A stretch of 64,000 nucleotides of DNA from Marisa cornuarietis (GCA_004794655.1 SMMW01000534.1:5017001-5081000), one strand, 5' to 3'. Counted from the stretch's first letter, positions 1-12,290 are shown. Made by a program: numbers and translations. The notes: a model not told the origin generated them from the sequence alone.

Positions 1-134
1 AAAGATTTTTTTAGTGGGCCATTTTTGCAAACCACTTAACGGTGATCGTAAGCTTTTTTAAACTGCCATATTTCAATTAAATATTTAAGTTTGCTAACAC
101 CAGACAGACAGACAGGAAAGTTGCCATCCCTTAC

Positions 135-1888
135 TTTGCCGGCGATCTTGTAGCTGGTGCGGAATTCGATCTCTTTTCCGTCGGAGATCCTCTTGACACC
201 CAGCCAGGCCGTGGCAGAGAGGTAATCGACGCCGTTATAGGTGATACCCGGGGTGATATTGATGACGTAGTCACCGCATTTCTGGCCCTTAATAGCGTTG
301 TACTTGCAGGGTAGCTCCACCCTGGCTCTGTAGCCGTTAAACTGCACCAGGCGGTTGCCGTACTCTGAGCTACAAGTGAACGCTGCTCTCCCTGTGTAAC
401 GTAACACACATTCACACATCTTCATGCATCACATTGCTGCTGCTGTTGTTACTATTCTTATTATGAGTAATAGTAGTGGTATTTCTGTTTGTACTGCTGC
501 TACTAAAATAGCTACGATGCACTGAAATTATTTGCAAGGTCTGTCTTAGGGCTGATTTTTTTTATGTTCTTGCTTCTAATTATACTGCAACGTGTCTTAC
601 TACGGCAGTAACTACTCACCCTACCACTTCAATAACGACGAGTACTATTTCTGCTGGTGTTCTGAAAATATTTCCACACTCTATACAAACGCCCGTGTAG
701 ACTGTGCTTGTTCTATGCTTGCCTTATCGCTACCACACACTTTGATATCTTATACTGGTTTACTAGCTGTAGCAAAAAAATACCTGGGGATGTCATTTGA
801 ACTGTACAACGAGTGTAATTAATACGAGTGTAAATTCATCATACACGGCAAAGAGAAGGGGAGAGCCAAACTTTTTTCCAAGACCCTCCTCCCTTTTTAT
901 TCTAACCACCGTCAAAAGTTGCTGCCAGGCACTGAGCTACCGCGAGATCTGAAAAACAGAAGTGTCAAGAGGAAAGAAAAGTGCTTGTGCATGACCATTA
1001 ATTAGAGAGTGGGTAAACCTGGGTGGGTGGAGTGAGTGAACAATAGCTTGATTCTTCCAGTGCAGGAATCTCTGGCCTTACGTCACCCGTGTAAATTCAA
1101 GGTGTATATACCCTTCCCTCCCTTCCCCTCCCAACACACAATACACATATGCTCAGGCTGCCCTGACTACCTCATTCAGAGACTCCAGAGAGTACAGAAC
1201 TCCGCTGCACGTCTGGTACTTAGAGCAAGGAAAAGGGACCATGTCACTCCTCTCCTTCGTTTCCTACACTGGCTACCCGTCCGTTCTCGCATTCAATGCA
1301 AACTGTCTGTGCTGTGTTTTAATTTCTTTGCTGGCTCCTGTCCTGACTATTTCTCTGAACTTCTCATCCCTTACTCTCCGGCCAGACAACTCCGCTCTTC
1401 GTCTGACAACCGTACTCTAATTGTTCCTGTCACCAGAACAACAACATATGGTCACAGGACGTTTGGCTACTGTGCTGCAAAACAATGGAACTCTCTTCCT
1501 TTTCATATCCGTCACCTTCCCACAATTGAATCTTTCAAATCTGCACTGAAAACGCACATCTTCCTTGAGCATTACTCCTAACACAGTCCACAATGCTAGT
1601 CCTTGCACCCCCCCCTTCCCTCTTTCTACTCTACCCATCACTATTTTTCTCTGTTCCTGTTACTTGATGCCTTTTGTTATCTGTTTCGTCAGTACTGTCG
1701 TTTTCTTTCGTTCCCTGCGTTCTGTATCTCCTTAAGCCACGTCTCTTCCCCGTTATAAGCGCTAAGAGCATGCTCTCTATGAGTGTGAATATGCGCTATA
1801 AAAATCTTCATTATTATTATTATTATTTATACTCACCACCGACAAAAGCCACTGCGGCTAGAAAAAGAAGAATAAAGCCGCACTTCAT
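135..1888 (-). CDS. Copy 1 of secreted VWD-C8 protein gene, 5' part only (E2 and E3)
   Basis: Coding exons: E2 1837-1888 (start codon 1886-1888; exon begins at 1910 after a TTGCAG acceptor) and E3 135-391. The missing exons E4-E7 would lie left of the window. E2 encodes a hydrophobic signal peptide, MKCGFILLFLAAVAFVG, and ends in phase 1 before a GTGAGT donor. E3 starts after ACACAG and gives 85 codons beginning GRAAFTCSSEYGNR, including the core NRLVQFNGYRARVELPCKY and an N-I-T glycosylation sequon. It ends at IAGK before GTAAGG. The pattern Cys, 'FNG', then 'PCKY' resembles the start of a von Willebrand factor D domain without the usual GDPH motif. This start is supported by the same exon in the three complete copies. 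Copy 1 has S-S and Y where copies 2-4 have L-S and F. Intron 2 (392-1836) holds an inserted L2 element. The molecular role is unknown; an extracellular protein is likely. Confidence 0.82.
1161..1826 (+). mobile_element. 5'-truncated L2/CR1-like LINE in intron 2 of copy 1
   Basis: The plus strand encodes the C-terminal part of a non-LTR reverse transcriptase protein (about 1161-1578) with family hallmarks: LQRVQNSAARLV, then LHWLPVRSRIQ, then KQWNSLPFHIRHLP and SFKSALKTHIF before the stop. A 3' UTR follows, ending GCGCTAAGAGCATGCTC..., GTGTGAATATGCGCTATA and an (ATT)n tail. Copies 2-4 lack it: their intron runs straight from the CTCATGCTG-like left flank into TTTATACTCACC. This empty-site comparison sets the boundaries. 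The element is antisense to the host gene and its tail lies about 10 nt from the E2 splice donor. It is a dead remnant. Confidence 0.85.
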
Positions 1889-3015
1889 GACTGCCTGTAA
1901 GAAATCTGCTCTGCAATAGAACAACAGAGAAAAAGAAATTTACAGGCCACAGGACGTCAAGTAAAAATCTTAGATGTTTCTCTCCAAGACTTCTTATAAT
2001 AAGACTTCATAATAAGACGACTCCAGAATAATTTACATACATATAGAACAGCACAACTCAGCACCCTTCTCACCGCTACAGGTAGCTGACTACAATACTT
2101 ATGGGCGTGCTATCACCCAGTTCCTTGACGAAAAGTCATCGTTACCAATGGCACCAACAATAAACTTTTTTACGACAGATGGTGTGGATCGCAAAACTAT
2201 GCGACGAAAGTCCACACAGAAAGATTAGCAATAAAACAATGTCAGAAATACTGATGCAAATTCTAATAGTGGAGTTAACTGATCATTTTACCCCTTATTT
2301 TCATATTTCAAATTTTTGCGGTATTGAGCGAAAAACGGACAAGGTCTTTGCAGTGCGCTGAGTGCGTGCAGGCACACGCAAATAACCGACCGCGGAAAGA
2401 CCTACGGATAAAGACAGCGAGATGAGAAAAAGAGTAAAAAACGAATGCGAATATTTTATTAACTAGAGTCATGCACAAGCTCTAATATCATTCATGGCAT
2501 ATTATCAGATTCTCATGTTATGATATTGTAATTTCCCTAAAGCGAAAAGCCCTGTACAGAAAGAGACAGCTTACTCACATCCTTATTGGTGTTAAAAGAC
2601 GACAGCAAAGCGGTTGGTCAATTTATGGATCAAGAAGAGATAAAGAGAATCACAAAAATGTTCAAATTAACATGTCGACTTACAAGATAAAAAGAAAGAC
2701 CGCCATTATCATACAGTTGGTTTTATTTCTATATTTACTTGCTGCACCGCTGTGATACAACTACAGGAAAATAACAATCAGTAAACCCGCTTCTCGTGCG
2801 CAGCATCACGCTGTTTATGCAGCACTGTAGGCACAGAAGCCCTGCTAGCCTTATACACTGATTTTTTTTTTTTAACAGACCGCATATACATATTAGACCA
2901 CGCACGCAGATAGCTAGAGGTATACGGTCTGAGATGTCATCACGAGCATAAGTCCTACAAATAACACCTAATGATCACAGTGATCTAAGGCCTCCATATT
3001 TGCAGCGATACTCAC

Positions 3016-3122
3016 CTGTACCGGAGTTACTCCTGCAGACGGGATTTCGCGCGATTCAGACTGTCTTCGGCTCATCCGGCTGAGGACCTGTTCTCAACAA
3101 CGCGAATGGCGCAACTTTTATA
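3016..3122 (-). promoter_or_regulatory. Copy 1 promoter and non-coding exon E1
   Basis: On the minus strand a TATAAAA box lies at 3116-3122. Transcription should start about 25-30 nt downstream, near 3090. The exon ends at 3016 with CAG followed by a GTGAGT donor and aligns with E1 of copies 2-4. This is the only copy with a consensus TATA box; the others read AATAAAA. It is also the only one with an ATG inside E1 (3073-3075). From that ATG the frame stays open across the E1-E2 junction and overlaps the main start in another frame. The exon and promoter are inferred from conservation and motif; the exact start site is not visible. Confidence 0.65.
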
Positions 3123-5411
3123 CTACTTGGTGACTAAAAAACACCATTAAACATTTACATTTTATGCACAGCCACATCTGGTACGTGCAAACATCATATT
3201 ACTACCCAGTCGTCCGCTATGTTCCCACCCTTCTTAACTAACCTCCACCTTCCCATTCAATCACTTCCTCGCCCTTTGTTATCCTTTGACGCCCCTAGAT
3301 TTTTTTTTTATCTTTACATGCTGAAACTGTCGTTCTCTCCATCTCATATTAACATACATGTTTCACTGCCACTCTCTTATGTTAGTTATCCGCGCTCCAT
3401 CTTCCTTGCAAGACACCAAACCAACTGAAATTGTCCAAAAATGTTAAGAATGATCAAATTTAATGTTCTCACTACATACTGTCGATATGAAGTGTAAAAC
3501 TAATCAAAAACTTTGAATGCCTCAGGTAAAATTAGCAATGAGTTGTAACGTGTGGCAGGAACGGGAAAATCCATATAGCGCCAGGTCGAAAACCAGGTAA
3601 AAAGACACTTACTGCGGAAGACATCCACATCCACGACTTCTTGCGCATTGTTCCCATAGTTAAGAAAGACTGTTTGTTGGTCCCCTTGTTTCAGAAACCA
3701 CTAGAAAAAAACAGTACTATAGTCATAAACTACTTTAGATTATGAAAACATAGACATCATGCTGAACAACAATACTGGTTTTTCTATTCATAGAACAATC
3801 CATACGATTCGCGTCTTAGTGATGTGGTTTTTTGCTGTTTGATATGTTTACGTGTACGTTCGTGGAACAAAAAAATAGGTTGATGGGGGATTAATGCGCA
3901 CTAAATATTCTCGTCTGGTTTTATAAATATTTCTTAACAGAAACCACTGAAAGATACAGAATCATCCTTTTAACTAAACAGTTTTTTTGTAAAGGATAGG
4001 TTTAGTGTTTACTTTGATATTAACATTATAGAAGAAAGGCTCACTGATAATTTCTTCATCCCAAAAAAACTTTACCCAGTTTATTATATGCAAGAAACAC
4101 ATCTCCCAAAAATACTTTACATTTTTTTAAAACAACCACTGCTGAGCCAACGTTATCTATATGTCGTACCGTTTTCTGCCCTTACGTTTTGTAAGAATTT
4201 TTTTGATACCGTGTGTTTGGGAAGCTTCCCATTAAAGATTAACTGTGCCGGTGAGGCATAAACATAAGTATCCCGAAAATTCTTCTGAGAAAGAAATAGG
4301 GAAAACAAGAAAATAAAAGTTATCGTTTCCTGCCATATTGAAGTTACCTATCCGTTCGGTATTGTTTACTTGCTCTTGTTTTACTCTAGACAGCTGCGGC
4401 AAAGTTATGTCCCGCCTTGCATTGTCAGCTGACCAGCTGCTGCTGACCAAGGTAAAGTAAGGGGCAAGGTGACAAAATCTGTGCTAAAACTCTCATCGTA
4501 ATCATCCAAAATCTACGAAATATGCGCCGAATTCGCGTTCTGATCGATGCAGCCTCTGTACGTCTGTCGATTTCCTGTCGTGAGGGTTTGATCAAAGTTC
4601 CTGTGAGTGGTATTCATTTATCCGGTACACCAGCACAGGCTGCGACGTGACGACGCATGCGCTGACTTTTCTTTCAAGGGCTGGCGTAGAGAAACTGGTC
4701 ACCTCTGGCCGCTTCATCCAATGCATCTTCTGCCATAACTTGACATGTTATGTGCTCATTTAATTAAGGAGGTAAAAACTGCACTACAGTAGGCTGATAC
4801 AAAGGGTAAAAAGACACCGTAAAGCTTTGAGGGACCAATGTGTTTCATAAGCGGAGGAACGGGAAAATCTGCATTGACGATCATTCGGAGATTGGTCGTC
4901 GTATCACCGCGGTCTCCAAATCACGCCAGGATATCACCTCTTTGCATGATAAACACTTTCAGCCTGAGTTACGCTTTAATAACTCCCACCATTCGCAGCA
5001 GACGACTCCAATGTGGACTCCACTCCAAACCAAAAGTGTCCCATTTCTGAATGCTCTTCTGTCACCAGAACGGTACATCTTTGCTACGTGGTCATGATGG
5101 AGAGCAGAAATCACCGTGGAACTTCTCGGGCCGTCTGATCTTTATTCGAGATTTCCAGCGACGCATTGAGCCAAAAGCACACAGAAAAAATAGCGAAGGT
5201 TTATAAGCAAGGTCCGATTCACCAAGCTATCAGAAGCCTCTTCCTACTTAACCGCTAAACCCCGCTGGTCTGTCAAATTAGTTTTATTTTTAGAGCCCCA
5301 GCTACTCGTTTTCGACGACTTGGAATCCGTGTAGAAAAAATGGATAGAAAACGTTGACGAACAGACTTAATTTAATTTCACAAACCAAAGAAAATGAAGT
5401 CGCTTTAAAGT
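3123..5411. other. Upstream flank of copy 1, block shared by copies 1-4
   Basis: No gene is recognised. Stretches recur upstream of copies 2, 3 and 4. Examples are the pyrimidine-rich block near 3219-3420 (also at 22242, 37410 and 49870), the CAGCTGCTG-containing block near 4380-4460, and the block with GACGCATGCGCTGAC at 4652-4666. Open frames here are short and not kept between copies, so the similarity is best read as duplicated non-coding flank. Confidence 0.6.

Positions 5412-5479
<68 letters not shown>
5412..5479. repeat. (CT)n(CA)n microsatellite
   Basis: Pure CT repeat 5412-5434 passing into pure CA repeat 5435-5479. The same compound repeat ends the upstream block of copies 2 (23984-24066), 3 (39239-39290) and 4 (52284-52391). 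It is therefore a position marker in the duplicated unit. Confidence 0.95.
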
Positions 5480-5480
<1 letters not shown>

Positions 5481-8149
5481 ATTTATCTATCTATGTAAGT
5501 TGTTCTCAACTGATCAAGTCGGACGGTTCTTCCCACCTTGTAATTTATCTGATGATTTTTTTTAGCTAATTACTCAAGTTAAAACCACTTTATAGTATAC
5601 TCTTATCAGCCTTGTGTCGTCTAGTTCAGAGTGCTGTGATTAACGCCTCAGTACGCTGTGTGAGGTTCAAAAGCAGATCCTGTGCAGCCTTTGTGACAAT
5701 CGTCTTCATAACCAGATACGTTAGTCCAGTGTGAAGGCATAGAAAGCAGCCCAGATCCTGTAAACAGGACAGACTTCGTTATCAATGTCGTCGTCTAAAC
5801 AAAGGAACGAAAAAACCGTCCATAGCATATATGCCATATGTATTAATACCATACATAAGCCAGAAGTTACTACAAGAACACAGACGTGTTTTGTGTTTTT
5901 TAAGACGTAATCCTTTACCCCTTATTGCAATCACTCGTTTTAACCAAACCAGCCTTAAAGGACAAACCGAGCGCAACATTTTTTTCTTTATAATCGGGTT
6001 AACTTTGTTTTAAAATAATAATTCCAAAACTATGAGTATATAATTATGCTTAATTATAAAGATATAAGCCTTCAAACATCGGCATTCTCACCTTACTCTC
6101 CTATACTGAAGAGCTCTTACTCGCTCGAAGTATTTGTAACAGTCAGTGTGCATGTCTTTAAGTCAAATGAAGAAGCATCGCTCAGGTTGTCATGTTCAAG
6201 AAGCGATTCCTTTTTGCCCCAAAAATGAAACATCTGACTTTGGAATACAGCCCTACAGATTGGAACTTATTTCAGAAGCTTTGAATGAAGTTAAAAACTA
6301 ATTAAATGGTCCAAATTGAATTCATTCAACAGACTAGTAAGTCAATCAGATCAGAATTTAATGGGCAACAGTCACGGTCATTGCAGTCTGCGATGTATTC
6401 CCTATTGTCTGTTACTAAGTGGGCGGATTTGAGTTAATTTTTCCCATGTGTATTACTATTAATAAAATGTAAACAAGTTTCAAAAGTGTTTGTCTGAGAG
6501 AAACTCCTGTAATTTTTTAATTTGATGGTATCAAGCATTGCATTTTCATTTTATAGTTACAACTTACTGCTGATAATGATTTTTTTTAAATTTAAAGTAT
6601 AATGATAGTTTGAAACTTATTTCTTCCTCATTTAGCTGCATGCAAAATTTCTATTTACTTACTGATACTCGCACGTGTTCCCGTTTAAGCTCCTTATAAT
6701 ATGTTTATCACCCTCAATTCTTTTTTTTTTCCTTTCAGCTGTTTCGAGCACGCACATCAATAGTGCCCTCACCTGTCAGTTGTTTTTAGCATTATGCTGG
6801 ATAAAGATACGACTGATGATATTATGTTTGTGACTGTCACACGATGTTACTTGTAGACCAGATCCGGTGTAGAAACCGTCGATGTTGCATATCTGGTGCT
6901 TGATCTACCAGCAGTCGTAGTTGGTTTGAACAGCTCATGCTTTTGCATAGTAAGCACTGCTGTAGGAATAAGATTTCGTTTTACTGAAAGTCGAAAACTT
7001 GCTTGTACTGTATAAGTGACTAGATAAAAAGTCGATTTTGAAATGTTTTGATCAAATTCTTGAGTGCGGTGTGGGGACCAAGTTCGCACGGCAGGTTTGA
7101 ACAAAGCAGAGATCTGTATATACACATCTCTGGACAAAGTTAATCCACTGGCGTTTGCTGCCATTATCTTTAAGATTTCCTTAATGAGTACGAACTAACT
7201 TCATCTGAGTGTCGAAGAAAACATTCACAAACACCACAATGTGTCCTGGTCAGTTTTCTTTTACCGAGAATTGCATCTTTTCTCTTCGCCTTCAGCTAGT
7301 GCGCTATTTTTAGAAATACTTCCTTTTCGTCACTTCCTGTTTTCTCGAAAAATCCAGGTGAGCTTAAGAGAAAAATATTAATATAAAATCTTTTATGCCT
7401 CTTTGTCATAGCATACCACCGGAATATGTTTTTGTGATACTTTGTGCTCTGTTTCCAACGATTTTTCTCAGCAATCGGGTTGGGCTTTACGCCTAAATGT
7501 GTTCATTGGGACAATGGACACGTTGAAAACCTGTCTCACGTTCTGTTGGTATGTCCTAAATATTTATTCCTTTCGTAACAGATATATTCCACATTTCTAC
7601 AATAAATTCACCTACCCAGTTAAGGTTCACCTGATGTTTAAGAACCTAAAGAACTGTGTAGCCATTAAAGTTGCCCTGTAGATAAAAGAGTGATTTAGAA
7701 TGAGATCTCCATGAATATGTACACCACGTAAGTTGACACAGTTACACAGCACAGAATGTCAATATCTTGATTTATTATGCTGTAGACCCTTAATGCAAAT
7801 GAAGTGATGCTTATGTTCATCCATCCAGTATTTGATATTGATATGGGCCAGATGGCCTTCTATAAGCTGAAAAAGATATTATATTACACATACTGTTCAT
7901 GAGGACAGAGAGAAAAAATTACGCCAGTCATAGTAATCATGACTGCGTGCGCAATAATCCAACAATCGGCCTAGCATGAGTGGCATCTTTGGTGGGGCTT
8001 ATGGATGTGAACAATACGGCTCTTTGATGTGACGAGAGCTCGGCAGATGTAAGTCCGAATGAATTTCTTTTCGCAGTTTCACCATTGCTGCTGTTTGTTT
8101 TTACCCTTGAGATCAAAATCCCTCACAACTTCATATTACCCTTCCATAC
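5480..8149. other. Spacer 1-2, no gene recognised
   Basis: AT-rich sequence with only short open frames. Parts align with spacer 4-5. The block at 5647-5720 (GCCTCAG..., CTTTGTGACAATCGTCTT) matches 52590-52660, and the block near 7800-7870 (GGGCCAGATGGCC) matches 54000-54090 (GGGCCACATGGCC). It is duplicated non-coding spacer. Confidence 0.5.
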
Positions 8150-8590
8150 TACATCCACCCCCCCACACACATTTTTGTTCGCTCGTACTCCGTCATGAAG
8201 AAAAATTAAGGACAAATTATTACTTCTTTTCGGGATTATTCTTTTAAGTAAGATAAGAACTCCAATTAACTAACCACCACCATCTACTCTCTTTAGTTCA
8301 TTCATACTCTCTGTTATTAAGAAGAGAGTTCAAGGAATATCATCATTTCGTTCACTAGTATTTCACTTCAAAGATAATGAAGATGGAAGAATATTGTTTG
8401 TCCTAACTTTTTGTTGGAATTCCAACAGTCCGGACTACTCTCCCTTTTTTGTCTACTTTTATTCCTTCATGAAGACAACAAGGAAGAAAAATCATTTTAT
8501 CTTAATGCAAAATAGAATCCCACCAAACTACGTACCACAGCCCTCCCACCTTTCATTCACTCGTACACCGTTATGAAGAAAAACCGAGTT
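8150..8590. repeat. Diverged tandem repeat, about 60-130 bp spacing
   Basis: A motif like GTTCACTCGTACTCCGTTATG, usually followed by GAAGAAAAA, recurs at about 8178, 8290, 8350, 8445 and 8555, with A/T-rich filler between. The same array, with more regular spacing, is at 54430-55030. Units are strongly diverged, so period and copy number are estimates by eye. Confidence 0.5.
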
Positions 8591-9329
8591 ATCTTCTACC
8601 AGATGCAGAAACAGAAAACGTGGCTCATGAAACACGTCAAACCTTTGGTTTTAGTTAATACTTTTTGTGGCTTCTAGTAGAAGATTTTTGTCGGAGCCCA
8701 TCGACCTTTTGCGCTCTTTCGCCCGCATGCGTAGACAACGTTGTCACGCTGGCATCAAGTTAAACCTACAGACATACATTCCGTGGCTGGCGCGTCTTAT
8801 TCTTTGAGAATGTGGATTCATGCATCTTTAAAAACTGTGTATAACAGTGTGTATTAGGCTGAAATTTACAGAGCACAATAACTTAAAAAAATCGACTTCA
8901 AAGTTAAAAGTAGCTTGATTGACTACTCTTAAGCGAAGAATCGACAGGATTTTTCAAAGGATACACAAACACACGCAGTCTTCGAACAGTTTGGAATGTC
9001 AATCGGTTTTGATATTTACGGCGTTAAGACTGTACTGCGAAATTTGGGTACAAATGCATTTCACGTGGGCGCGCGATGCCATGTTGACACGTACGGAAGC
9101 AGAACGGAAAGTTGGTGTAGTATTCAGACAGTCAGCCCATAGATCGTTGTTGTTGATGAGTTTGAGATGGAGAATCAGGTATGTGTGCAGAGTGGAACAT
9201 CAGTTCCCAGTGACTGAATTTAATAGTATCATTAAGACAGTCTCAAATGTGAGCAGCACCAAAAGTAAATTTATACCGAGGTAAATCCTAGTATTTTCTG
9301 TCTGAATATAAAAATGAGAAAAAGAAACT

Positions 9330-10411
9330 TTCTGTTAACAGCGGTGTGTTCCACTCGTTGCTCTGCTCCAGAATCTGACGCAGAATGAAAATGAGTTTAG
9401 AGCAGGATCACCCAGGGTGAAATCCTTCTTGCTGAGGTCTTTCTCAAGGGTTGCCGTCAGTCTTGACAAAACAATCTTGCTTAAGACGTTGCTGGTGAGG
9501 GAAAGAAGTGTTATACGCCTCCAGTTATTGCATCTGCCCCTGGTGCTTTGCCGCTTTTAATTGCCTTGATTGCTGCTGTCACTTCTTCCAGGCTTGGCGG
9601 GTCTGTGCAGATGTCAAGGTCTGTATCTGCTGGCTGAATGTCTGCAAGCCGAGGGGGGGGGGTCTGGTCTGTTCAGAACTGACTCAAAATGCTCCCTCCC
9701 TATGACGCTCTTCAAGGCTGCCTGGAGCTGATCGTAAAAAGCATCCTTGTCTTCTGCCTCGGAGTCTTCTGTTGGTGCATAGCAAACTAGCACTGTCAGC
9801 TTGGTGTACTTTGAATGGAATATTGCTCTCAGAAGCCTTGGTCCATAAGGCTTCCATTCCAGCAGTGTCTTTTCAGTTTTCCTATTGAGGAGTGTTGGTA
9901 GTTCAGAGTGCTGGTAGTCTGTTCTTCCTGAGAACAGGATAGTATGTCCTGACGTTTGTCTCCTCATTCCCGTGGCGGTCCATCTGACCTCTCTGACTCC
10001 CAGAATGTCCAAGTTGTAATTGTCAAACCCCTTGACTACTTGGGGCATCCTGCCAGTCTGATACAAGGTCTGGACGTTCCAGCACCCCACCCTCAACTTC
10101 TGCTTCGGCTTCAGTAAATCCACTATCGGGGCGCCAGCTCCCTCTCGGGTTTGAGTGTCGTCCGTCATAAGTCCAGTCCTCTGGTATGTCTCATTATCGT
10201 TACGAGTGCTCTGGTGTTGGTTACTGTAACAAACTTTTTTATATGGTGGGGTTGTTAGCCCTACCACAACATAACTTACCTCTAGGTGAGGTGTCCACCT
10301 TAGTCGCCTCTTACGACATGCCTGGCTGGATGGCAGGGACCCTATTCTTACAATGTTCGCTAGGCAAGCATACCCCAGGGTCCCACGGGGGTACTTTTGC
10401 TTATCATTCAT
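9330..10411 (-). mobile_element. Degenerate RTE-like LINE fragment (endonuclease and start of RT)
   Basis: An open frame at 9614-10411 encodes an apurinic-like endonuclease of the RTE type. It has LRVGCWNVQTLYQTGR, then LDILGVREVRWTATG and GHTILFSGR, then VLVCYAPTEDSE and FYDQLQAALKSV. Reading on in other frames gives SLEEVTAAIKAIKSGKAPGA and, after a deletion, NWRRITLLSLTSNVLSKIVL, typical of the segment before the RT core. Frame changes and the missing RT core show it is inactive. The 5' part contains a block near 10305-10345 often seen at the start of such elements. Order and family are recognised from motifs only. Confidence 0.78.
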
Positions 10412-10532
10412 TCATTTATATGTTGTTTGGTTGTTCTTCTGTCCCTTGTATGTTGCTCATGTCTCATTCTTGTTCTTAAGCGCTAAGAGCATGCTCTTTA
10501 GGGGGTGTGAATATGCGCTATATAAATGTTAC

Positions 10533-10573
<41 letters not shown>
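10412..10573 (+). mobile_element. 3' end of an L2/CR1-like LINE with (ATT)n tail
   Basis: Contains GCGCTAAGAGCATGCTC, then GTGTGAATATGCGCTATA, then a TTA/ATT tail at 10531-10573. This is the same 3' signature as the L2 piece at 1161-1826 and, reversed, at 40320-40400. Only the 3' UTR remains. Its exact left border against the neighbouring RTE fragment is uncertain. Confidence 0.75.
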
Positions 10574-10574
<1 letters not shown>

Positions 10575-11057
10575 AATGGTTGCTAGATTTTAAGGAAAGT
10601 AATGTTCTGTCCAGCTGTTAGATTGTTAACGAGATTAATGTTTTGTCAAGTTTTTTCTTCTTCCTTCATCTTAGTTCGTCTTTGGTTAGTGCGCCGGATC
10701 TAACTGCACTTCAAGAGGGGCGGCAACTAGGAAAAAAGACTGTGAATCGGGTTTCTTTGCTGGAGATACGAATCTGACGGCAAAGGCGTCAAAAGCAGGC
10801 TTGCTACAAAATGAATTTTAATCAAAGACTTTTATCGTGTAAAGTGGCTGACTTACTGTTTATGTGTTTTGATGAATGGTGAATTAAGTTAATTATTTTG
10901 TTTGTCGATTATTTTTCTAAGATTATTTTCTTAAAGTCCGATTTTTGTTTTGATCTCGTCCAAACGTAGCTGTAGAGCTGTAGGTGGCAGACCAATTTTG
11001 TAGTATTATCTTTGGTCCAAAGTTAATTAAAGTTCAAGGGAAAAAATTGGGTTTCTA

Positions 11058-11105
<48 letters not shown>

Positions 11106-12042
11106 AGGGTTGCGAGCGTGTTGGTGAATGTGTATGAAGCATGTGTAGGTCAGAGAAATGCTGATATTATTGATACATAATCCAACCACTTTATGAAGAT
11201 GGATGAAATGACTTACCATGCATGATTTTAGAAACGGTTCGTTGTCGCTGAAACGATAATCAGGTTTTGTTAATCCATGGACATTCTGAATAAATCTTCG
11301 TCCATAAAAATCGTAGTAACTATTTTCTTGAGAAGAATTTAAAACATTGTTTCACAGCTTTTTGATGAAAACAAATAACAGAGTTTAAAAGAAAGTTTAA
11401 TTGTGGATTTTGGTATACCTTGAATCTGAATGGCGACCGATGGTGATCGTCTGCTCCGCAAGAAGCACTTCAGAGTTACCTGCCCAGTGGCACAAACCAA
11501 GGGAAGCAATCAACTAATGTCTCATTGTTTCTTGGCTGGCTGCCCCTTTTACGTTTATGCCATGTGTACACACAAAATAGCGCAAAACTCACACAAGAAA
11601 GAAAGAAGAATGACTGAATAGGTCATGGATCTTTATATCTTCCTCTATTATAATTGCTGCACAACCAAAATAGATTCGCTGACATGTTTGTCTTTGCATA
11701 CTTAATTGTTTCCTTGTCTTTTTTCCTGTCTGTTAACAAAAGTGATTTCCCCGGAATAATTAAAAGTCTTTATTTATGTTCCCTTAACCATCTATTTCTC
11801 TCTCTCACTTTCTCTGTCCATCATCACTTTCTCTTGTAATGCGTTAGTTCTTTTTTAGATCAAGGGGTAGACATAAAAAACATTTGCTTGTACCCTCGTA
11901 AATAAAGATTTGTCATTTGTCTCCCTCAGGCACGAATCTGTTCATGTCTACTTATCAATTGACTTCCCCTCCCACATAGACATTTATTGTATTCATTTAC
12001 CCCTTGAGGGCTATGGAGAAACTGCTTTAAACATAATAGGCT
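10574..12042. other. Spacer 1-2 distal part, no gene recognised
   Basis: Contains a pure (TG)n microsatellite at 11061-11104, matching in position the (TG)n at 58342-58393. Blocks shared with spacer 4-5 include CACTTCAGAGTTAC at about 11467 and 59225. The end part (11880-12042) reappears at 24070-24233 directly after the (CA)n of copy 2. No coding gene is supported. Confidence 0.5.
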
Positions 12043-12119
12043 GAGAGAGGGGGTGGAGGGAAATCGGAGTACCCGGAGAAGCTACCGACGGTCAGCCATA
12101 CAAAAAGGTGTCATATCTA

Positions 12120-12290
12120 AAGTGAGGTAGTCGGAGCCGAGATCCCCGATTCTTACAGTCGCTGTGACAGGCACTTAAGCCACTGTGCCCCTAGCTTCCC
12201 CGGTTATCAGTGAGAATAAGGGCCTACCTGCAGATGGTTGCTGCACTGGCCAGTTTATGCTTTCGGGATTTTCTGGAAACTTGCTTCTTG
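12120..12290 (-). repeat. tRNA-related SINE-like remnant
   Basis: Read on the minus strand the block has a GTGGCTTAAGTGCCTGTCA segment resembling an RNA polymerase III A box. Further on, GAATCGGGGATCTCGGCTCC resembles a B box. Homologous blocks occur at 30930-31070 and 59725-59835, at the same place 3' of copies 3 and 5. Class I judge from the tRNA-like look only. Confidence 0.4.

Noticed and set aside
131..415. Long second-frame reading of E3 (Ser/Thr/Pro-rich, repeated in every copy)
   Set aside because: It overlaps E3 antisense-free but out of frame, runs through the splice sites, and has no domain. The E3 frame is the one that joins E2 and E4 in phase.
8919..9284. 121-codon plus-strand frame
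   Set aside because: No recognisable motif, no counterpart kept in spacer 4-5, composition like surrounding non-coding DNA.
10300..10400. Possible tRNA or small RNA gene
   Set aside because: The block looks like the 5' part of the RTE element; no cloverleaf with acceptor stem could be drawn.
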